Assembly (NCBI GenBank): GCA_041691315.1
Contig: JBEPUW010000016.1
Coordinates: 1-64,000, forward strand
From: Poindextera sp041691315
GTDB taxonomy: Bacteria; Pseudomonadota; Alphaproteobacteria; Caulobacterales; Caulobacteraceae
DNA length: 64,000 nucleotides
Reading direction: 5' to 3'
The position numbers and the translations under genes were made by a program. This document shows positions 16,020-24,596 of this stretch, piece by piece (position 1 is the first letter of the stretch; every line of letters starts with the position of its first letter). The notes under the pieces are model-generated. The model did no database searches, was not told the origin of the DNA, and was given only the letters and a program-made list of their open reading frames with translations.

Positions 16020-17582
16020 ATGCCGGAAAACCACTACGACGTTATCGTGATCGGCAGCGGGCCTGGCGGCGCCTCGGTGGCGCACCGGCTCGCGCCCACT
16101 GGCAAGCGGATCCTGCTGCTTGAACGCGGCGGCTACCTGCAACGGTCGCCCTCGAACTGGGATTCCCAGACCGTTTTTGTCGATGGCGCCTATCAGGCCA
16201 CTGAACTCTGGCATGACAAGGACGGCCACGGTTTTCACCCAGGGCTGCACTACTATGTCGGCGGAAACTCGAAGGTCTATGGCGCGGCGCTCTTTCGCCT
16301 GCGCGAGCGGGACTTCGGCGAGATCGTGCACAAGGACGGGATCTCCCCCGCCTGGCCGATAAGATACGACGTGCTCGAACCCTATTACACCGAGGCCGAG
16401 CATCTGTTTCACGTGCATGGCCAGCGCGGCGAGGATCCGACCGAGCCGCCGGCAAGGGGCCCCTACCCCTATCCGGCCGTCTCCCACGAACCCCAGATCG
16501 AAGCCCTCAGCGCTAGCCTGACCCGGGACGGCCTGCATCCATTTCACCTTCCGCTTGGCATCCTGCTCGACGAGAAGGACGGCAAGGCGACGCCGACCAG
16601 CATCTGCATCCGCTGCGACGCCTTCGACGGCTTTCCCTGTCCGCTGAACGGCAAGGCCGACGCCCAGGTCATCTGTGTCGATCCGGCCCTGCGGGCGCAT
16701 CCCAACCTTACGCTGCTGACCGGCGCCTACGTCTCCAGACTGGAGACCGACGCGGCTGGCCGCAGCGTGACGGGGGTTCAAGTGACCCGGGAAGGGCGTG
16801 AGGAGCGCTATACCGCCGACATCGTCGTCGTCGCCTGCGGCGCTCTGTCTTCAGCCCTGCTGCTCTTGAGATCGGCGAACGACAAGCATCCGAACGGCCT
16901 CGGCAATGGCTCCGATCAGGTCGGACGCAACTATATGCGGCACAATCAATCGATCCTGATGGCGCTGACACGCGAGCCGAACGACACGGTGTTCCAAAAG
17001 ACCCTGGCGCTCAGCGACTACTATTTCGGGGCAGACGATTGGGACTACCCGCTGGGCCTGATCCAGATGTGCGCGACCTCGCACGGCGCGCAGATTCGCG
17101 GCGAGGCCCTGCCGAGCTGGCTGGAATGGGCGCCGAAGATGCCGTTCAAGCAAATGGCGCGCCATTCGATGGATTTCTGGCTCTCCAGCGAAGACCTGCC
17201 GCGCGCGGAAAATCGCATCTTCTATGACCAGGATCGCGTGGTCCTGGATCTCACCGAGGGCGACATGGAGGCACACCATCGGCTGAAGAAGAAGCTGGAA
17301 CAGATGCTCGGGCGCGCCGGCGCGCACCCGGTGCTGCTGGAGCGGAGCCTTTATCTGGGCAAGGACATTCCGATCGGCGGAACCGCCCACCAGGCCGGAA
17401 CCGCGCGATTTGGTACCGACCCGGCGACCTCGGTGCTCGATATCGACTGCAAGGCGCACGAACTCGACAATCTCTATGTCGCCGATGCGAGCTTCTTTCC
17501 ATCGATCGGGGCGGTAAACCCGACATTGACCATCATCGCCAACGCGCTTCGCGTCGCCGACAACATCCACCAGCGATTGTAG
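16020..17582 (+). CDS. GMC-family FAD oxidoreductase
   Basis: Glucose-methanol-choline family flavoenzyme of 520 residues. It has the FAD dinucleotide motif GSGPGG (12-17) close to the N-terminus, the substrate-loop region HYYVGGNSKVYGAALFRLRE, and the C-terminal FAD/active-site block GGTAHQAGTARFGTD with catalytic-type His and GAVNPTL with the paired Asn. It lacks a signal peptide. It probably oxidises a sugar, polyol or alcohol, but substrate and acceptor are unknown. The start is fixed by the Rossmann motif position. It follows the two-component genes on the same strand but has its own EcfG-type promoter, so it is more likely stress-induced than part of the kinase operon. Two further GMC genes lie at 30552 and 61873. 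Confidence 0.9.
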   Translation: MPENHYDVIVIGSGPGGASVAHRLAPTGKRILLLERGGYLQRSPSNWDSQTVFVDGAYQATELWHDKDGHGFHPGLHYYVGGNSKVYGAALFRLRERDFGEIVHKDGISPAWPIRYDVLEPYYTEAEHLFHVHGQRGEDPTEPPARGPYPYPAVSHEPQIEALSASLTRDGLHPFHLPLGILLDEKDGKATPTSICIRCDAFDGFPCPLNGKADAQVICVDPALRAHPNLTLLTGAYVSRLETDAAGRSVTGVQVTREGREERYTADIVVVACGALSSALLLLRSANDKHPNGLGNGSDQVGRNYMRHNQSILMALTREPNDTVFQKTLALSDYYFGADDWDYPLGLIQMCATSHGAQIRGEALPSWLEWAPKMPFKQMARHSMDFWLSSEDLPRAENRIFYDQDRVVLDLTEGDMEAHHRLKKKLEQMLGRAGAHPVLLERSLYLGKDIPIGGTAHQAGTARFGTDPATSVLDIDCKAHELDNLYVADASFFPSIGAVNPTLTIIANALRVADNIHQRL

Positions 17583-17617
17583 GGTTTGGGCGAGGTGTTC
17601 AGGCGCTTCCTTTCGGC

Positions 17618-17643
17618 GGAACCAATTCGCGGCATCGCCGGTT
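17618..17643 (+). promoter_or_regulatory. Candidate EcfG promoter upstream of ctaG: GGAAC-N17-GGTT
   Basis: GGAAC at 17618-17622 is followed after 17 bases by GGTT at 17640-17643, one base away from the EcfG consensus. It lies about 60 bp before the ctaG start, a sensible distance. As a non-perfect match it is only a candidate for driving the oxidase/dehydrogenase operon. Confidence 0.35.
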
Positions 17644-17702
17644 AGGAGAATATCGGGGCGCGATACGTTGACTGTTCTCGCCAGGGCAGGCGGAGGGGCA
17701 TC

Positions 17703-18563
17703 ATGAGCCAGGTTTTCGGCTCGATCACGGCGGCAAGGCCCTTCACGCCGTACTGCGGCGCGGCGCCGTCTCCGGCCGATCTGCTTCACCGATGGAACCT
17801 GGACCCGGCGCTGCTGTCGGTGCTGGCGGCGGCGCTGGCCATCTACGTCCTGGCCGGGGCGGGTGACGGCCATCGAAGCGAGCCGCCAGGTTGGCGGTCA
17901 CTGTGCTTTTTCAGCGGCTGGCTGATCGGCCTGATGGCTCTGGTATCTCCCTTGTGTCCGCTGTCCGTCTCGCTGTTCTCGGCCAGGGTGTCCGAGCACA
18001 TGATCCTGGTCGCGGCCGCGGCGCCGTTGATCGCGCTTGGAGAACCGGGCGCGAAATTGGCTAGCCTCGCCCGCCGATTTTCGCATCAGAAAAGGCCAGA
18101 GCGGGCCGCGCGGCCGCGGACCCTGCTCGCGGCCGCCACCTTCACCCTGGCCCTGTGGTTCTGGCACGCGCCGATCCCCTACGCGCTCACGTTCAGGAGC
18201 GACCTTGCCTATTGGACGATGCAGGTGACGCTGTTTGCATCGGCGCTGTGGTTCTGGTCGGCGCTGCTCGATCGACGCAACGACCGCCTGGCCGAATTCG
18301 CCGGCGCGACCTTCCTGATAGCGGTTCAGATGGGCCTGCTGGGCGCCGTCATCACCTTCGCCGGCCACGCCCTTTACGCGCCACATCAGCTGACGACGGC
18401 GGCCTGGGGGCTGACGCCGTTGGAGGATCAACAGCTCGGCGGCGTGGTGATGTGGATCCCGGCCGGCGCGATCTTCACGATCGCGCTTGTCTTCGCCTTT
18501 GTTCAGGCGATGCGGCGCGCCGAGACGCGCAACGCCGCGCGTTTTTCGGCGCAGCGAGGCTGA
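17703..18563 (+). CDS. ctaG: Cytochrome c oxidase assembly protein, caa3-type CtaG
   Basis: Membrane protein of 286 residues with about seven helices, of the caa3_CtaG type needed for maturation of caa3 oxidases; it is unrelated to the periplasmic Cox11-type CtaG. Family-like features are the first helix after LLHRWNLDPALLSVL, FFSGWLIGLMALVSPL, the SEHMILVAAAAPLIALGEP segment, LALWFWHAPIPYALTF with a conserved His, and the late TPLEDQQLGGVVMWIPAG motif. It is the first gene of a long same-strand cluster with a PQQ dehydrogenase, cytochromes c and oxidase subunits I-III. The next gene starts one base after its stop. Confidence 0.9.
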   Translation: MSQVFGSITAARPFTPYCGAAPSPADLLHRWNLDPALLSVLAAALAIYVLAGAGDGHRSEPPGWRSLCFFSGWLIGLMALVSPLCPLSVSLFSARVSEHMILVAAAAPLIALGEPGAKLASLARRFSHQKRPERAARPRTLLAAATFTLALWFWHAPIPYALTFRSDLAYWTMQVTLFASALWFWSALLDRRNDRLAEFAGATFLIAVQMGLLGAVITFAGHALYAPHQLTTAAWGLTPLEDQQLGGVVMWIPAGAIFTIALVFAFVQAMRRAETRNAARFSAQRG

Positions 18564-18564
18564 C

Positions 18565-20454
18565 GTGGCCGGTGCAGCCCTTGGACGCATCCGGGCCTCC
18601 GGCTTCGGCCTGGTGCTGAGCCTGGCGGTCGCGGCCTGCCACCACGCGCCCTCCGCGCCGCAACAGGCCGGCAATGCCAGCGCCAACACGCCGCTGGCCG
18701 GGGCGACCGGCGCACAGGCCAACTTCGCGCCGAACGATCCGCCGGGCGAATGGCGCCGGCAGGCGCGCGACTACGCCAACACGCGCTACAGCCCGCTGAA
18801 CGAGATCAACACCGCCAACGTGGCGCACCTGAAAGTCGCCTGGTCGTTCGCCGACGGCGTGCCTTACGGCCACGAGGCGGCGCCGCTGGTGGTCGGCGCC
18901 ACCATGTATCTGGTCACCCCCTATCCCAACATCGCCTACGCGCTCGACCTTTCGAAGCCGGGCGCGCCGATCAAGTGGACCTATGAGCCGCACCCCGACC
19001 CGATCGCGATCGGCAAGGCCTGTTGCGACGCCGTCAACCGCGGCCCGACCTACGCCGACGGAAAACTGGTGTTCACCCTGCTGGACGGGGAGGCCGTGGC
19101 GCTCGACGCCAATACCGGCAAGCCGTTGTGGCGGACCCGCCTGGGCGAACCGGCCAATGGCATGACCATAACCATGTCGCCGCTGGTGGTTGGAAACGCC
19201 GTGCTGGTCGGCAACAGCGGCGGCGAGATGGGCGTGCGCGGTCAGCTGACGGCGCTGGATCTCAACAGCGGCAAGGAGTTGTGGCGCGCCTACAGCACCG
19301 GTCCGGACGCGGATGTGAAGATCGGCGCCGACTACCGGCCCCCCTATCCATGGCTCGGCGGCAAGGATCTGGGCGTTTCGAGCTGGCCGGCCGGCGCCTG
19401 GATGCACGGCGGGGGAACGGTATGGGGCTGGATCTCCTACGACCCGGACCTGAACCTCATCTATTATGGCACCAGCAATCCGAGCCCGCGCGTGCCGGCG
19501 CAACGCCCCGGCGACAATCTCTGGGGCAGCGCGGTTTTCGCCCGCGATCCGAACACCGGCATGGCCAAATGGGCCTTCCAGTTCACCCCGCACGACGAGT
19601 GGGACTATGACGGGGTCAACGAAAATATCCTGATCGACGGTCCCATCGGCGGCCAGATGCGCAAGCTGATGGTCCACCTCGACCGCAATGGATACGGCTA
19701 CACCATGGACCGCACGACGGGCCGGATCGTGGTGGTCAAACCGTTCGCACCGTTGAACTGGGCCAAAGGCATCGATCCCGCCACCGGCCGTCCGATCGTC
19801 GATCCGGCCAAGGAGGCGAAGGTCGGGGAGAAGGTCCAGGATATCTGCCCGACCCACATCGGCAGCAAGGACTGGCAGCCGGCGGCCTTCTCGCCGCGCA
19901 CCGGCCTGATCTACGCCGACATATTCAACATCTGCATGGACCTCACCGACCACAAGGTCGGCTACATCCCCGGCACGCCCTATGACGGCATGGATCTGCA
20001 GACCCACTCCGCCGGCCATACCGACAAGTGGGGCGAGTTCATCGCCTGGAACCCGCTGACCGGTGAGCGGGCCTGGTCGATCCCGGAAAACTTCATGACC
20101 ATGAGCGGCGTTCTGGCGACCGCCGGCGACGTGGTCTTCTACGGCACCACCGACGGCTGGTTCCGCGCCGTCGATGCGCGCACCGGCAAGGTGCTGTGGT
20201 CGCAGAAGCTCAGTTCCGGCATCACCTCGCAGCCGATGACCTTCCTCGGCCCCGACGGCCGCCAGTATGTCGCGGTGGTCGCCGGCGTTGGCGGCGTCGC
20301 CAGCCAGGTGATGGGTCAGAAGAACGGCTTTCCGGCGCGCGGCGGCACGCTCTACGTCTTTTCCATCGACGGCGCGTCTTCCGCGAGCGGTCCGGGCCTG
20401 CTGAACACCCAGGGAGCCGGCGCGCCGGCGGGCCACTATGACACGCCGGATTGA
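18565..20454 (+). CDS. Lipoprotein PQQ-dependent alcohol dehydrogenase with lanthanide-type metal ligands
   Basis: Quinoprotein dehydrogenase of 629 residues with the eight-bladed propeller of methanol/ethanol dehydrogenases. It has a lipoprotein signal (LSLAVAAC), the vicinal disulfide Cys153-Cys154, metal ligands Glu221 (NSGGEMGVRG) and Asn305 (YGTSNPSP), and catalytic Asp347 in DEWDYDG. Asp349, two residues later, is the extra ligand found in lanthanide-dependent XoxF/ExaF enzymes; calcium MxaF enzymes have Ala there. There is no C-terminal cytochrome domain; the next gene supplies a lipoprotein cytochrome c. The GTG start at 18565 follows the ctaG stop. It should oxidise an alcohol in the periplasm and pass electrons to the oxidase encoded downstream. 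No PQQ biosynthesis genes are in the window. Confidence 0.9.
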   Translation: MAGAALGRIRASGFGLVLSLAVAACHHAPSAPQQAGNASANTPLAGATGAQANFAPNDPPGEWRRQARDYANTRYSPLNEINTANVAHLKVAWSFADGVPYGHEAAPLVVGATMYLVTPYPNIAYALDLSKPGAPIKWTYEPHPDPIAIGKACCDAVNRGPTYADGKLVFTLLDGEAVALDANTGKPLWRTRLGEPANGMTITMSPLVVGNAVLVGNSGGEMGVRGQLTALDLNSGKELWRAYSTGPDADVKIGADYRPPYPWLGGKDLGVSSWPAGAWMHGGGTVWGWISYDPDLNLIYYGTSNPSPRVPAQRPGDNLWGSAVFARDPNTGMAKWAFQFTPHDEWDYDGVNENILIDGPIGGQMRKLMVHLDRNGYGYTMDRTTGRIVVVKPFAPLNWAKGIDPATGRPIVDPAKEAKVGEKVQDICPTHIGSKDWQPAAFSPRTGLIYADIFNICMDLTDHKVGYIPGTPYDGMDLQTHSAGHTDKWGEFIAWNPLTGERAWSIPENFMTMSGVLATAGDVVFYGTTDGWFRAVDARTGKVLWSQKLSSGITSQPMTFLGPDGRQYVAVVAGVGGVASQVMGQKNGFPARGGTLYVFSIDGASSASGPGLLNTQGAGAPAGHYDTPD

Positions 20455-20463
20455 GGCCCTGGC

Positions 20464-21063
20464 ATGAACCCGAGGTCCTATACGGCTGGGGTGGTGTTGG
20501 CGGGACTGGCGGGCCTGGCGCTCGTCGGGTGCAAACCCACCAGCGGCGCGACCTCGGCGCGCGAGGCGGCTCCGCCCCCGGGCGACGAAGCCTTGCACCG
20601 GATTCCCCTGGGCGCCCCGCCAGGTCAGCCGATCTCGATCGCCGCGTCGGTGCAAAACCCGTTTGAGGGGGACGCCGCCTCCATCGTCCAGGGCAAGGCG
20701 CTGTTCTCGCAAATGAATTGCGTCTATTGCCACGGCGCCCAGGGCTCCGGCCTGATGGGGCCGGCGCTGGACTCCAGGGGCTGGCGCTACGGCGGCGCGC
20801 CGGCGCAGATCTACAACTCCATCCACGACGGGCGACCCAAGGGGATGCCGGCCTGGGGCGGCCGGCTTCCGCCCGAGCAGATCTGGCAGCTAGTGTCCTA
20901 CATCGAGAGCCTCGGCGGCGCCGCGCCGCCGGCGACGGCGCAGATGTCGACCCTGGGCGGCGTGCCGCCCTCGACGACGGGACCCCAGGTCTCGGGGCAG
21001 AGCCAGACCGACACCGCCCACGCCGCCCTGGTGAGCGGCAATCAACGGCAGGGTGGCGATTGA
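20464..21063 (+). CDS. Lipoprotein monohaem cytochrome c
   Basis: Protein of 199 residues with a lipoprotein signal (GLALVGC) and one haem c site, Cys86-Val-Tyr-Cys89-His90, in a class-I-like domain (about 72-160) that includes GLMGPALDSRGW and the likely Met ligand in GRPKGMPAWGG. A Pro/Ala/Thr/Gln-rich tail follows. It begins 9 bp after the PQQ dehydrogenase and is therefore the natural electron acceptor for it, anchored on the periplasmic face and handing electrons to the CuA/haem c subunit of the oxidase. It ends 4 bp before subunit II. Confidence 0.88.
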   Translation: MNPRSYTAGVVLAGLAGLALVGCKPTSGATSAREAAPPPGDEALHRIPLGAPPGQPISIAASVQNPFEGDAASIVQGKALFSQMNCVYCHGAQGSGLMGPALDSRGWRYGGAPAQIYNSIHDGRPKGMPAWGGRLPPEQIWQLVSYIESLGGAAPPATAQMSTLGGVPPSTTGPQVSGQSQTDTAHAALVSGNQRQGGD

Positions 21064-21067
21064 CGCC

Positions 21068-22039
21068 ATGGCCGACCCCTTCACCCCGTCGTCGCCGCTC
21101 GGCTACCTGAAGACCTATGGGCCGCGCGCCGACCCGGCGACCGCCCTGACCTGGGGCCTGATGGAGATCTCCGTCGCGGTCGTGGTCATCGTCACCGCGC
21201 TGGTGGTCATCGGCGTCCTGGTCAGGCGGGTGCGGGCGCCGGCGTCGGCCGCGCCCGCGGCCGAGCCGGGCGCCAGCGGGCTCGCCTGGATCTATGTCGG
21301 CCTCGCCCTGACCCTGGTGACTTTGTTCGTCTCGCTGGTCTGGACGGTCGAGGTGTTGGCGCAGATCAACTCACCCCCCGGCAAACCGGCCCTGACGCTC
21401 GAAGTCACCGGCCACGAATGGTGGTGGGAGGTGCGATACCTGGCGGATCGACCCGACCAGACCTTCATCACCGCCGATGAGATTCACGTGCCGGTCGGCC
21501 AGCCGGTGCTGATCAAGCTCACCAGCGCCGACGTGATCCATTCGTTCTGGGCGCCCGCCCTGACCGGAAAGACCGACACCATCCCCGGCCGCACCAATCT
21601 GACCTGGCTGCAGGCGGACAGGGCCGGCGTCTATCGCGGCCAGTGCACCGAATACTGCGGCCAGGAACATGCGCACATGGCGCTCTTCATCGTCGCCCAG
21701 ACGCAAGCCGCGTTCGAGGCCTGGCGCGAGGGCCAGGTCGCCGCAGCGTCCACGCCGGCGGCGCCCGAGGCGGCCAATGGGGCTGCGGTGTTCGAAGCGC
21801 GTTGCTCGTCCTGCCACGCCGTGCGCGGCACGGCGGCGGGTGGGCTCGTGGGTCCCGACCTCACCCACCTCATGAGCCGCCAGACCATCGCCTCGGGGCT
21901 GTTGCCGAACAACACAGCGGCCTTGTCGGGATGGATCTCCGACCCGCAGGCCCTGAAGCCGGGCTCGAAGATGCCAGCGACCAACCTCTCCGGGCCCCAA
22001 CTCGCCGCGGTCACCGCCTACCTCCAGACCCTGAAGTGA
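21068..22039 (+). CDS. coxB: Cytochrome c oxidase subunit II with fused cytochrome c domain (CoxM-like)
   Basis: Protein of 323 residues with two transmembrane helices (about 30-55 and 75-98), a cupredoxin domain with the full CuA site (Cys193, Cys197, His201 and Met204 in CTEYCGQEHAHM, plus the earlier SADVIHSFWAP His), and a C-terminal cytochrome c domain with Cys246-Ser-Ser-Cys249-His250. This is the caa3 architecture, so electrons can enter through the built-in haem c. ATG 21068 is chosen; an upstream in-frame GTG at 21053 overlaps the previous gene. The four genes from here resemble the coxMNOP order of Bradyrhizobium, an alternative terminal oxidase. Confidence 0.93.
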   Translation: MADPFTPSSPLGYLKTYGPRADPATALTWGLMEISVAVVVIVTALVVIGVLVRRVRAPASAAPAAEPGASGLAWIYVGLALTLVTLFVSLVWTVEVLAQINSPPGKPALTLEVTGHEWWWEVRYLADRPDQTFITADEIHVPVGQPVLIKLTSADVIHSFWAPALTGKTDTIPGRTNLTWLQADRAGVYRGQCTEYCGQEHAHMALFIVAQTQAAFEAWREGQVAAASTPAAPEAANGAAVFEARCSSCHAVRGTAAGGLVGPDLTHLMSRQTIASGLLPNNTAALSGWISDPQALKPGSKMPATNLSGPQLAAVTAYLQTLK

Positions 22040-22050
22040 GAGGAGCGTCC

Positions 22051-23997
22051 GTGGCCGCCGTCGATGAGGTCCGAAACCCCAAGATCGCCCGCGTCAGCGA
22101 GGGTTTCCCGGGACCGCGCCTGCAGAAGATCTGGGAGACCGAGCCGGGGCTAAGGGGTTGGTTCTCCAGTGTCGACCACAAGGAGATCGGCCTTCGCTAC
22201 ATCGTCACGGCCTTCACCTTTCTGATCCTGGGCGGGGTCGAGGCCCTGGTCATGCGGGCCCAGCTGGCCAGGCCCGACCAGCAGCTGCTGACGCCGGAGC
22301 AGTACGATCAGCTGTTCACCATGCACGGCGTCAGCATGATCTTTCTCTATGCGGGCCCGGTGCTGACCGGATTCAGCAACTATCTGTGGCCGCTCCTGCT
22401 CGGTTCGCGGGACATGGCGTTTCCGCGCCTGAACGCCCTGTCCTACTGGATCTATCTGGTCGCCGGCCTTTTCATCTATGCCGGTTTCGTGGTCGGGGCC
22501 GGCCCGGACGCCGGCTGGTTCAACTACGTCCCCTATGCCGCCAAGGCCTACAACCCGGGCGTCAATATCGACATCTATGCGCTTGGCCTGATCCTGCTGG
22601 GCATTTCGACGACGGTCGGCGCGGCGAACTTCGTCGTCACCTTCCTGCGCCTGCGCGCGCCCGGCATGTCGATCAACCGCGTGCCGATCCTGATCTGGGG
22701 CACCCTCACCGCCTCGGTCGCCAACCTGCTGGCGGTGCCGGCCGTCAGCCTGGCCTTCTTTCTGCTCTGGATGGATCGCCAGTTCGGGACTCACTTCTTC
22801 GACGCCGGCCAGGGCCAGCCGCTGCTCTGGCAGCATCTGTTCTGGATGTTCGGCCATCCGTGGGTCTATGCCATCGTGCTCCCGGCCATGGGCATGGTCT
22901 CCGATGGCCTGCCCACCTTCTGCCGCCGCCCGCTGGTCGGCTACACCGCCGTCGCCCTTTCGACGGTCGCCACCATGGCGCTCGGATTCGGGGTCTGGGT
23001 GCACCACATGTTCGCGACCGGCCTGCCCAACCTGGCGCTCGGCTTTTTCAGCGGCGCCTCGATCATCATAACCGTCCCGAGCGCCGTGGCCGTTTTCGCC
23101 TGGACGGCGACCATCTGGACCGGCCGGCTGGTGATCAACACCGCGTCGCTGTTCTTCTCCAGCATGATCGTGCTGTTCGTGATCGGCGGCGTCTCCGGTT
23201 TCATGACCGGTTCGGTGCCCGTCGATTGGCAGCTCACCGACACCTACTTCGTCGTCGCGCACATCCATTATGTGCTGATCGGGATCAACCTCTTCCCGGT
23301 CGTCGGCGGCCTTTACTACTGGTTTCCGAAATTCACCGGGCGGCTGCTGAACGAGCGGCTCGGATACTGGAATTTCTGGACCATGTTCATCGGCTTCAAC
23401 CTCTGCTTCTTCCCGATGCATCTCCTCGGCCTGCAGGGCATGCCGCGGCGCATCTACACCTATCCGACCGGGATGGGCTGGGACGTGAGCAATCTGATCG
23501 TATCGGCCGGGGCGCTGCTGTTCGCCGCCGGTGTCCTGCTGTTGCTGATCAATCTGGCCTTGAGCCTGCGGCGCGGCCGGCCGGCCGGCGACAACCCATG
23601 GGACGCGCCGACCCTGGAATGGTCGGTCCCGTCCCCGCCGCCGCCTTACAACTTCGCGGTCATCCCCTCGGTCGCCAGCCGCCACCCGCTTTGGGAAGGG
23701 CAACTGAACGTCAGCCCCGAGCGGTCGCATCTTCGCGAAGGCCTGCTGCTCGACCATGGCCGGGAGACCGTCGGCACCGCGCCGCTCGATGGCGAGCCTG
23801 AGCTGATCCTGGAGATGCCGGGCGACACCCTCGCTCCGGTCTGCCTGGCGCTGGGCATGGGCCTGCTGTTCGCCGCCGGGCTCGGCCACCTATGGTGGCT
23901 CGCGGCGCTGGCGGCGGCGCTCTGCGCACTGGCGCTCACCATCTGGTTCTGGCCGCACCGCGCCGATCCGGTTGCCGATGAGCCCGCCGATGGTTAG
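22051..23997 (+). CDS. coxA: Haem-copper oxidase subunit I (CoxN-like), lacking usual D- and K-channel residues
   Basis: Catalytic subunit of 648 residues, longer than typical (about 530-560). All metal ligands are visible: low-spin haem His in TMHGVSMIF, CuB His269 and cross-link Tyr273 in GHPWVY, the His pair in VWVHHMF, and both His in DTYFVVAHIHYVL. QGMPRR is also kept. Compared with the canonical GHPEVY, the D-channel Glu is Trp271, and the K-channel Lys of VPTGIKIFSW is Ala347 in VPSAVAVFAW; Asp121 and Asn128 at the D-channel mouth are retained. The C-terminus carries an extra ~130 residues with two more helices. GTG 22051 has a strong GAGAGGAG ribosome-binding site. It reduces oxygen to water; whether it pumps protons is open. 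Confidence 0.93.
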   Translation: MAAVDEVRNPKIARVSEGFPGPRLQKIWETEPGLRGWFSSVDHKEIGLRYIVTAFTFLILGGVEALVMRAQLARPDQQLLTPEQYDQLFTMHGVSMIFLYAGPVLTGFSNYLWPLLLGSRDMAFPRLNALSYWIYLVAGLFIYAGFVVGAGPDAGWFNYVPYAAKAYNPGVNIDIYALGLILLGISTTVGAANFVVTFLRLRAPGMSINRVPILIWGTLTASVANLLAVPAVSLAFFLLWMDRQFGTHFFDAGQGQPLLWQHLFWMFGHPWVYAIVLPAMGMVSDGLPTFCRRPLVGYTAVALSTVATMALGFGVWVHHMFATGLPNLALGFFSGASIIITVPSAVAVFAWTATIWTGRLVINTASLFFSSMIVLFVIGGVSGFMTGSVPVDWQLTDTYFVVAHIHYVLIGINLFPVVGGLYYWFPKFTGRLLNERLGYWNFWTMFIGFNLCFFPMHLLGLQGMPRRIYTYPTGMGWDVSNLIVSAGALLFAAGVLLLLINLALSLRRGRPAGDNPWDAPTLEWSVPSPPPPYNFAVIPSVASRHPLWEGQLNVSPERSHLREGLLLDHGRETVGTAPLDGEPELILEMPGDTLAPVCLALGMGLLFAAGLGHLWWLAALAAALCALALTIWFWPHRADPVADEPADG

Positions 23998-24592
23998 CGC
24001 GGTCCAGACCGAGGCGCCCCTGCCGATCGGCGCGGCCGGCCGCAACAGCGTCGGCTGGTGGGGCGTCCTCTGCCTCATCGCCACGGAGAGTTCGCTCTTC
24101 GCCTACCTGCTGTTCAGCTACTACTACATGGCGGTTCAACGCGGTCAGTCGTGGCTGCCCTCGCCTCACCCGCCGCTGACCCTCGCCCTGCCGGACACCA
24201 TCATCCTGCTGGTCAGCAGCGTCGCGGTCTGGTGGGGCGAGGAAGGGGTGAAACGCGGCCGCCGGGGTCAACACCTGGCCGGCATGGCGATCGGCATCCT
24301 GCTCGGCGTCGTCTTTCTGGTGGTCCAGGCCTTCGAATGGAAGACCAAGACCTTCAGCCTGACCAGCGGCTCCTACGGCTCGCTCTATTTCACCATCACC
24401 GGCTTCCACATGCTCCACGTGATCGTCGGCGTGCTGATGCTGAGCGTGGTGCTGATCTGGTCGCTGATGGGCTATTTCAATCCGCGCCACCACGCCCGGG
24501 TGTCGATCGCGGCGATCTACTGGCACTTCGTCGACGCGGTCTGGCTCTGCGTCTTCTTCACCTTCTACCTCAGCCCGTATCTGATGTGGTGA
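23978..24592 (+). CDS. coxC: Cytochrome c oxidase subunit III (CoxO-like)
   Basis: Protein of about 204 residues with five predicted helices, the short form of subunit III. It has family segments GWWGVLCLIATESSLFAYLL, a central VVQAFEWKTKTF with the conserved Glu-Trp, TGFHMLHVIVGVLML, and IYWHFVDAVWLCVFFTFYL near the end. It overlaps the subunit I gene by 20 bp. A TTG at 23972 and an ATG at 23990 are alternative starts. It should stabilise subunit I in the inner membrane. Confidence 0.92.
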   Translation: MSPPMVSAVQTEAPLPIGAAGRNSVGWWGVLCLIATESSLFAYLLFSYYYMAVQRGQSWLPSPHPPLTLALPDTIILLVSSVAVWWGEEGVKRGRRGQHLAGMAIGILLGVVFLVVQAFEWKTKTFSLTSGSYGSLYFTITGFHMLHVIVGVLMLSVVLIWSLMGYFNPRHHARVSIAAIYWHFVDAVWLCVFFTFYLSPYLMW

Positions 24593-24596
24593 AGCG

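Noticed and set aside
18475..20826. 783-residue minus-strand open frame opposite the PQQ dehydrogenase
   Set aside because: Long only because of high GC; antisense to a protein with all active-site motifs in place.
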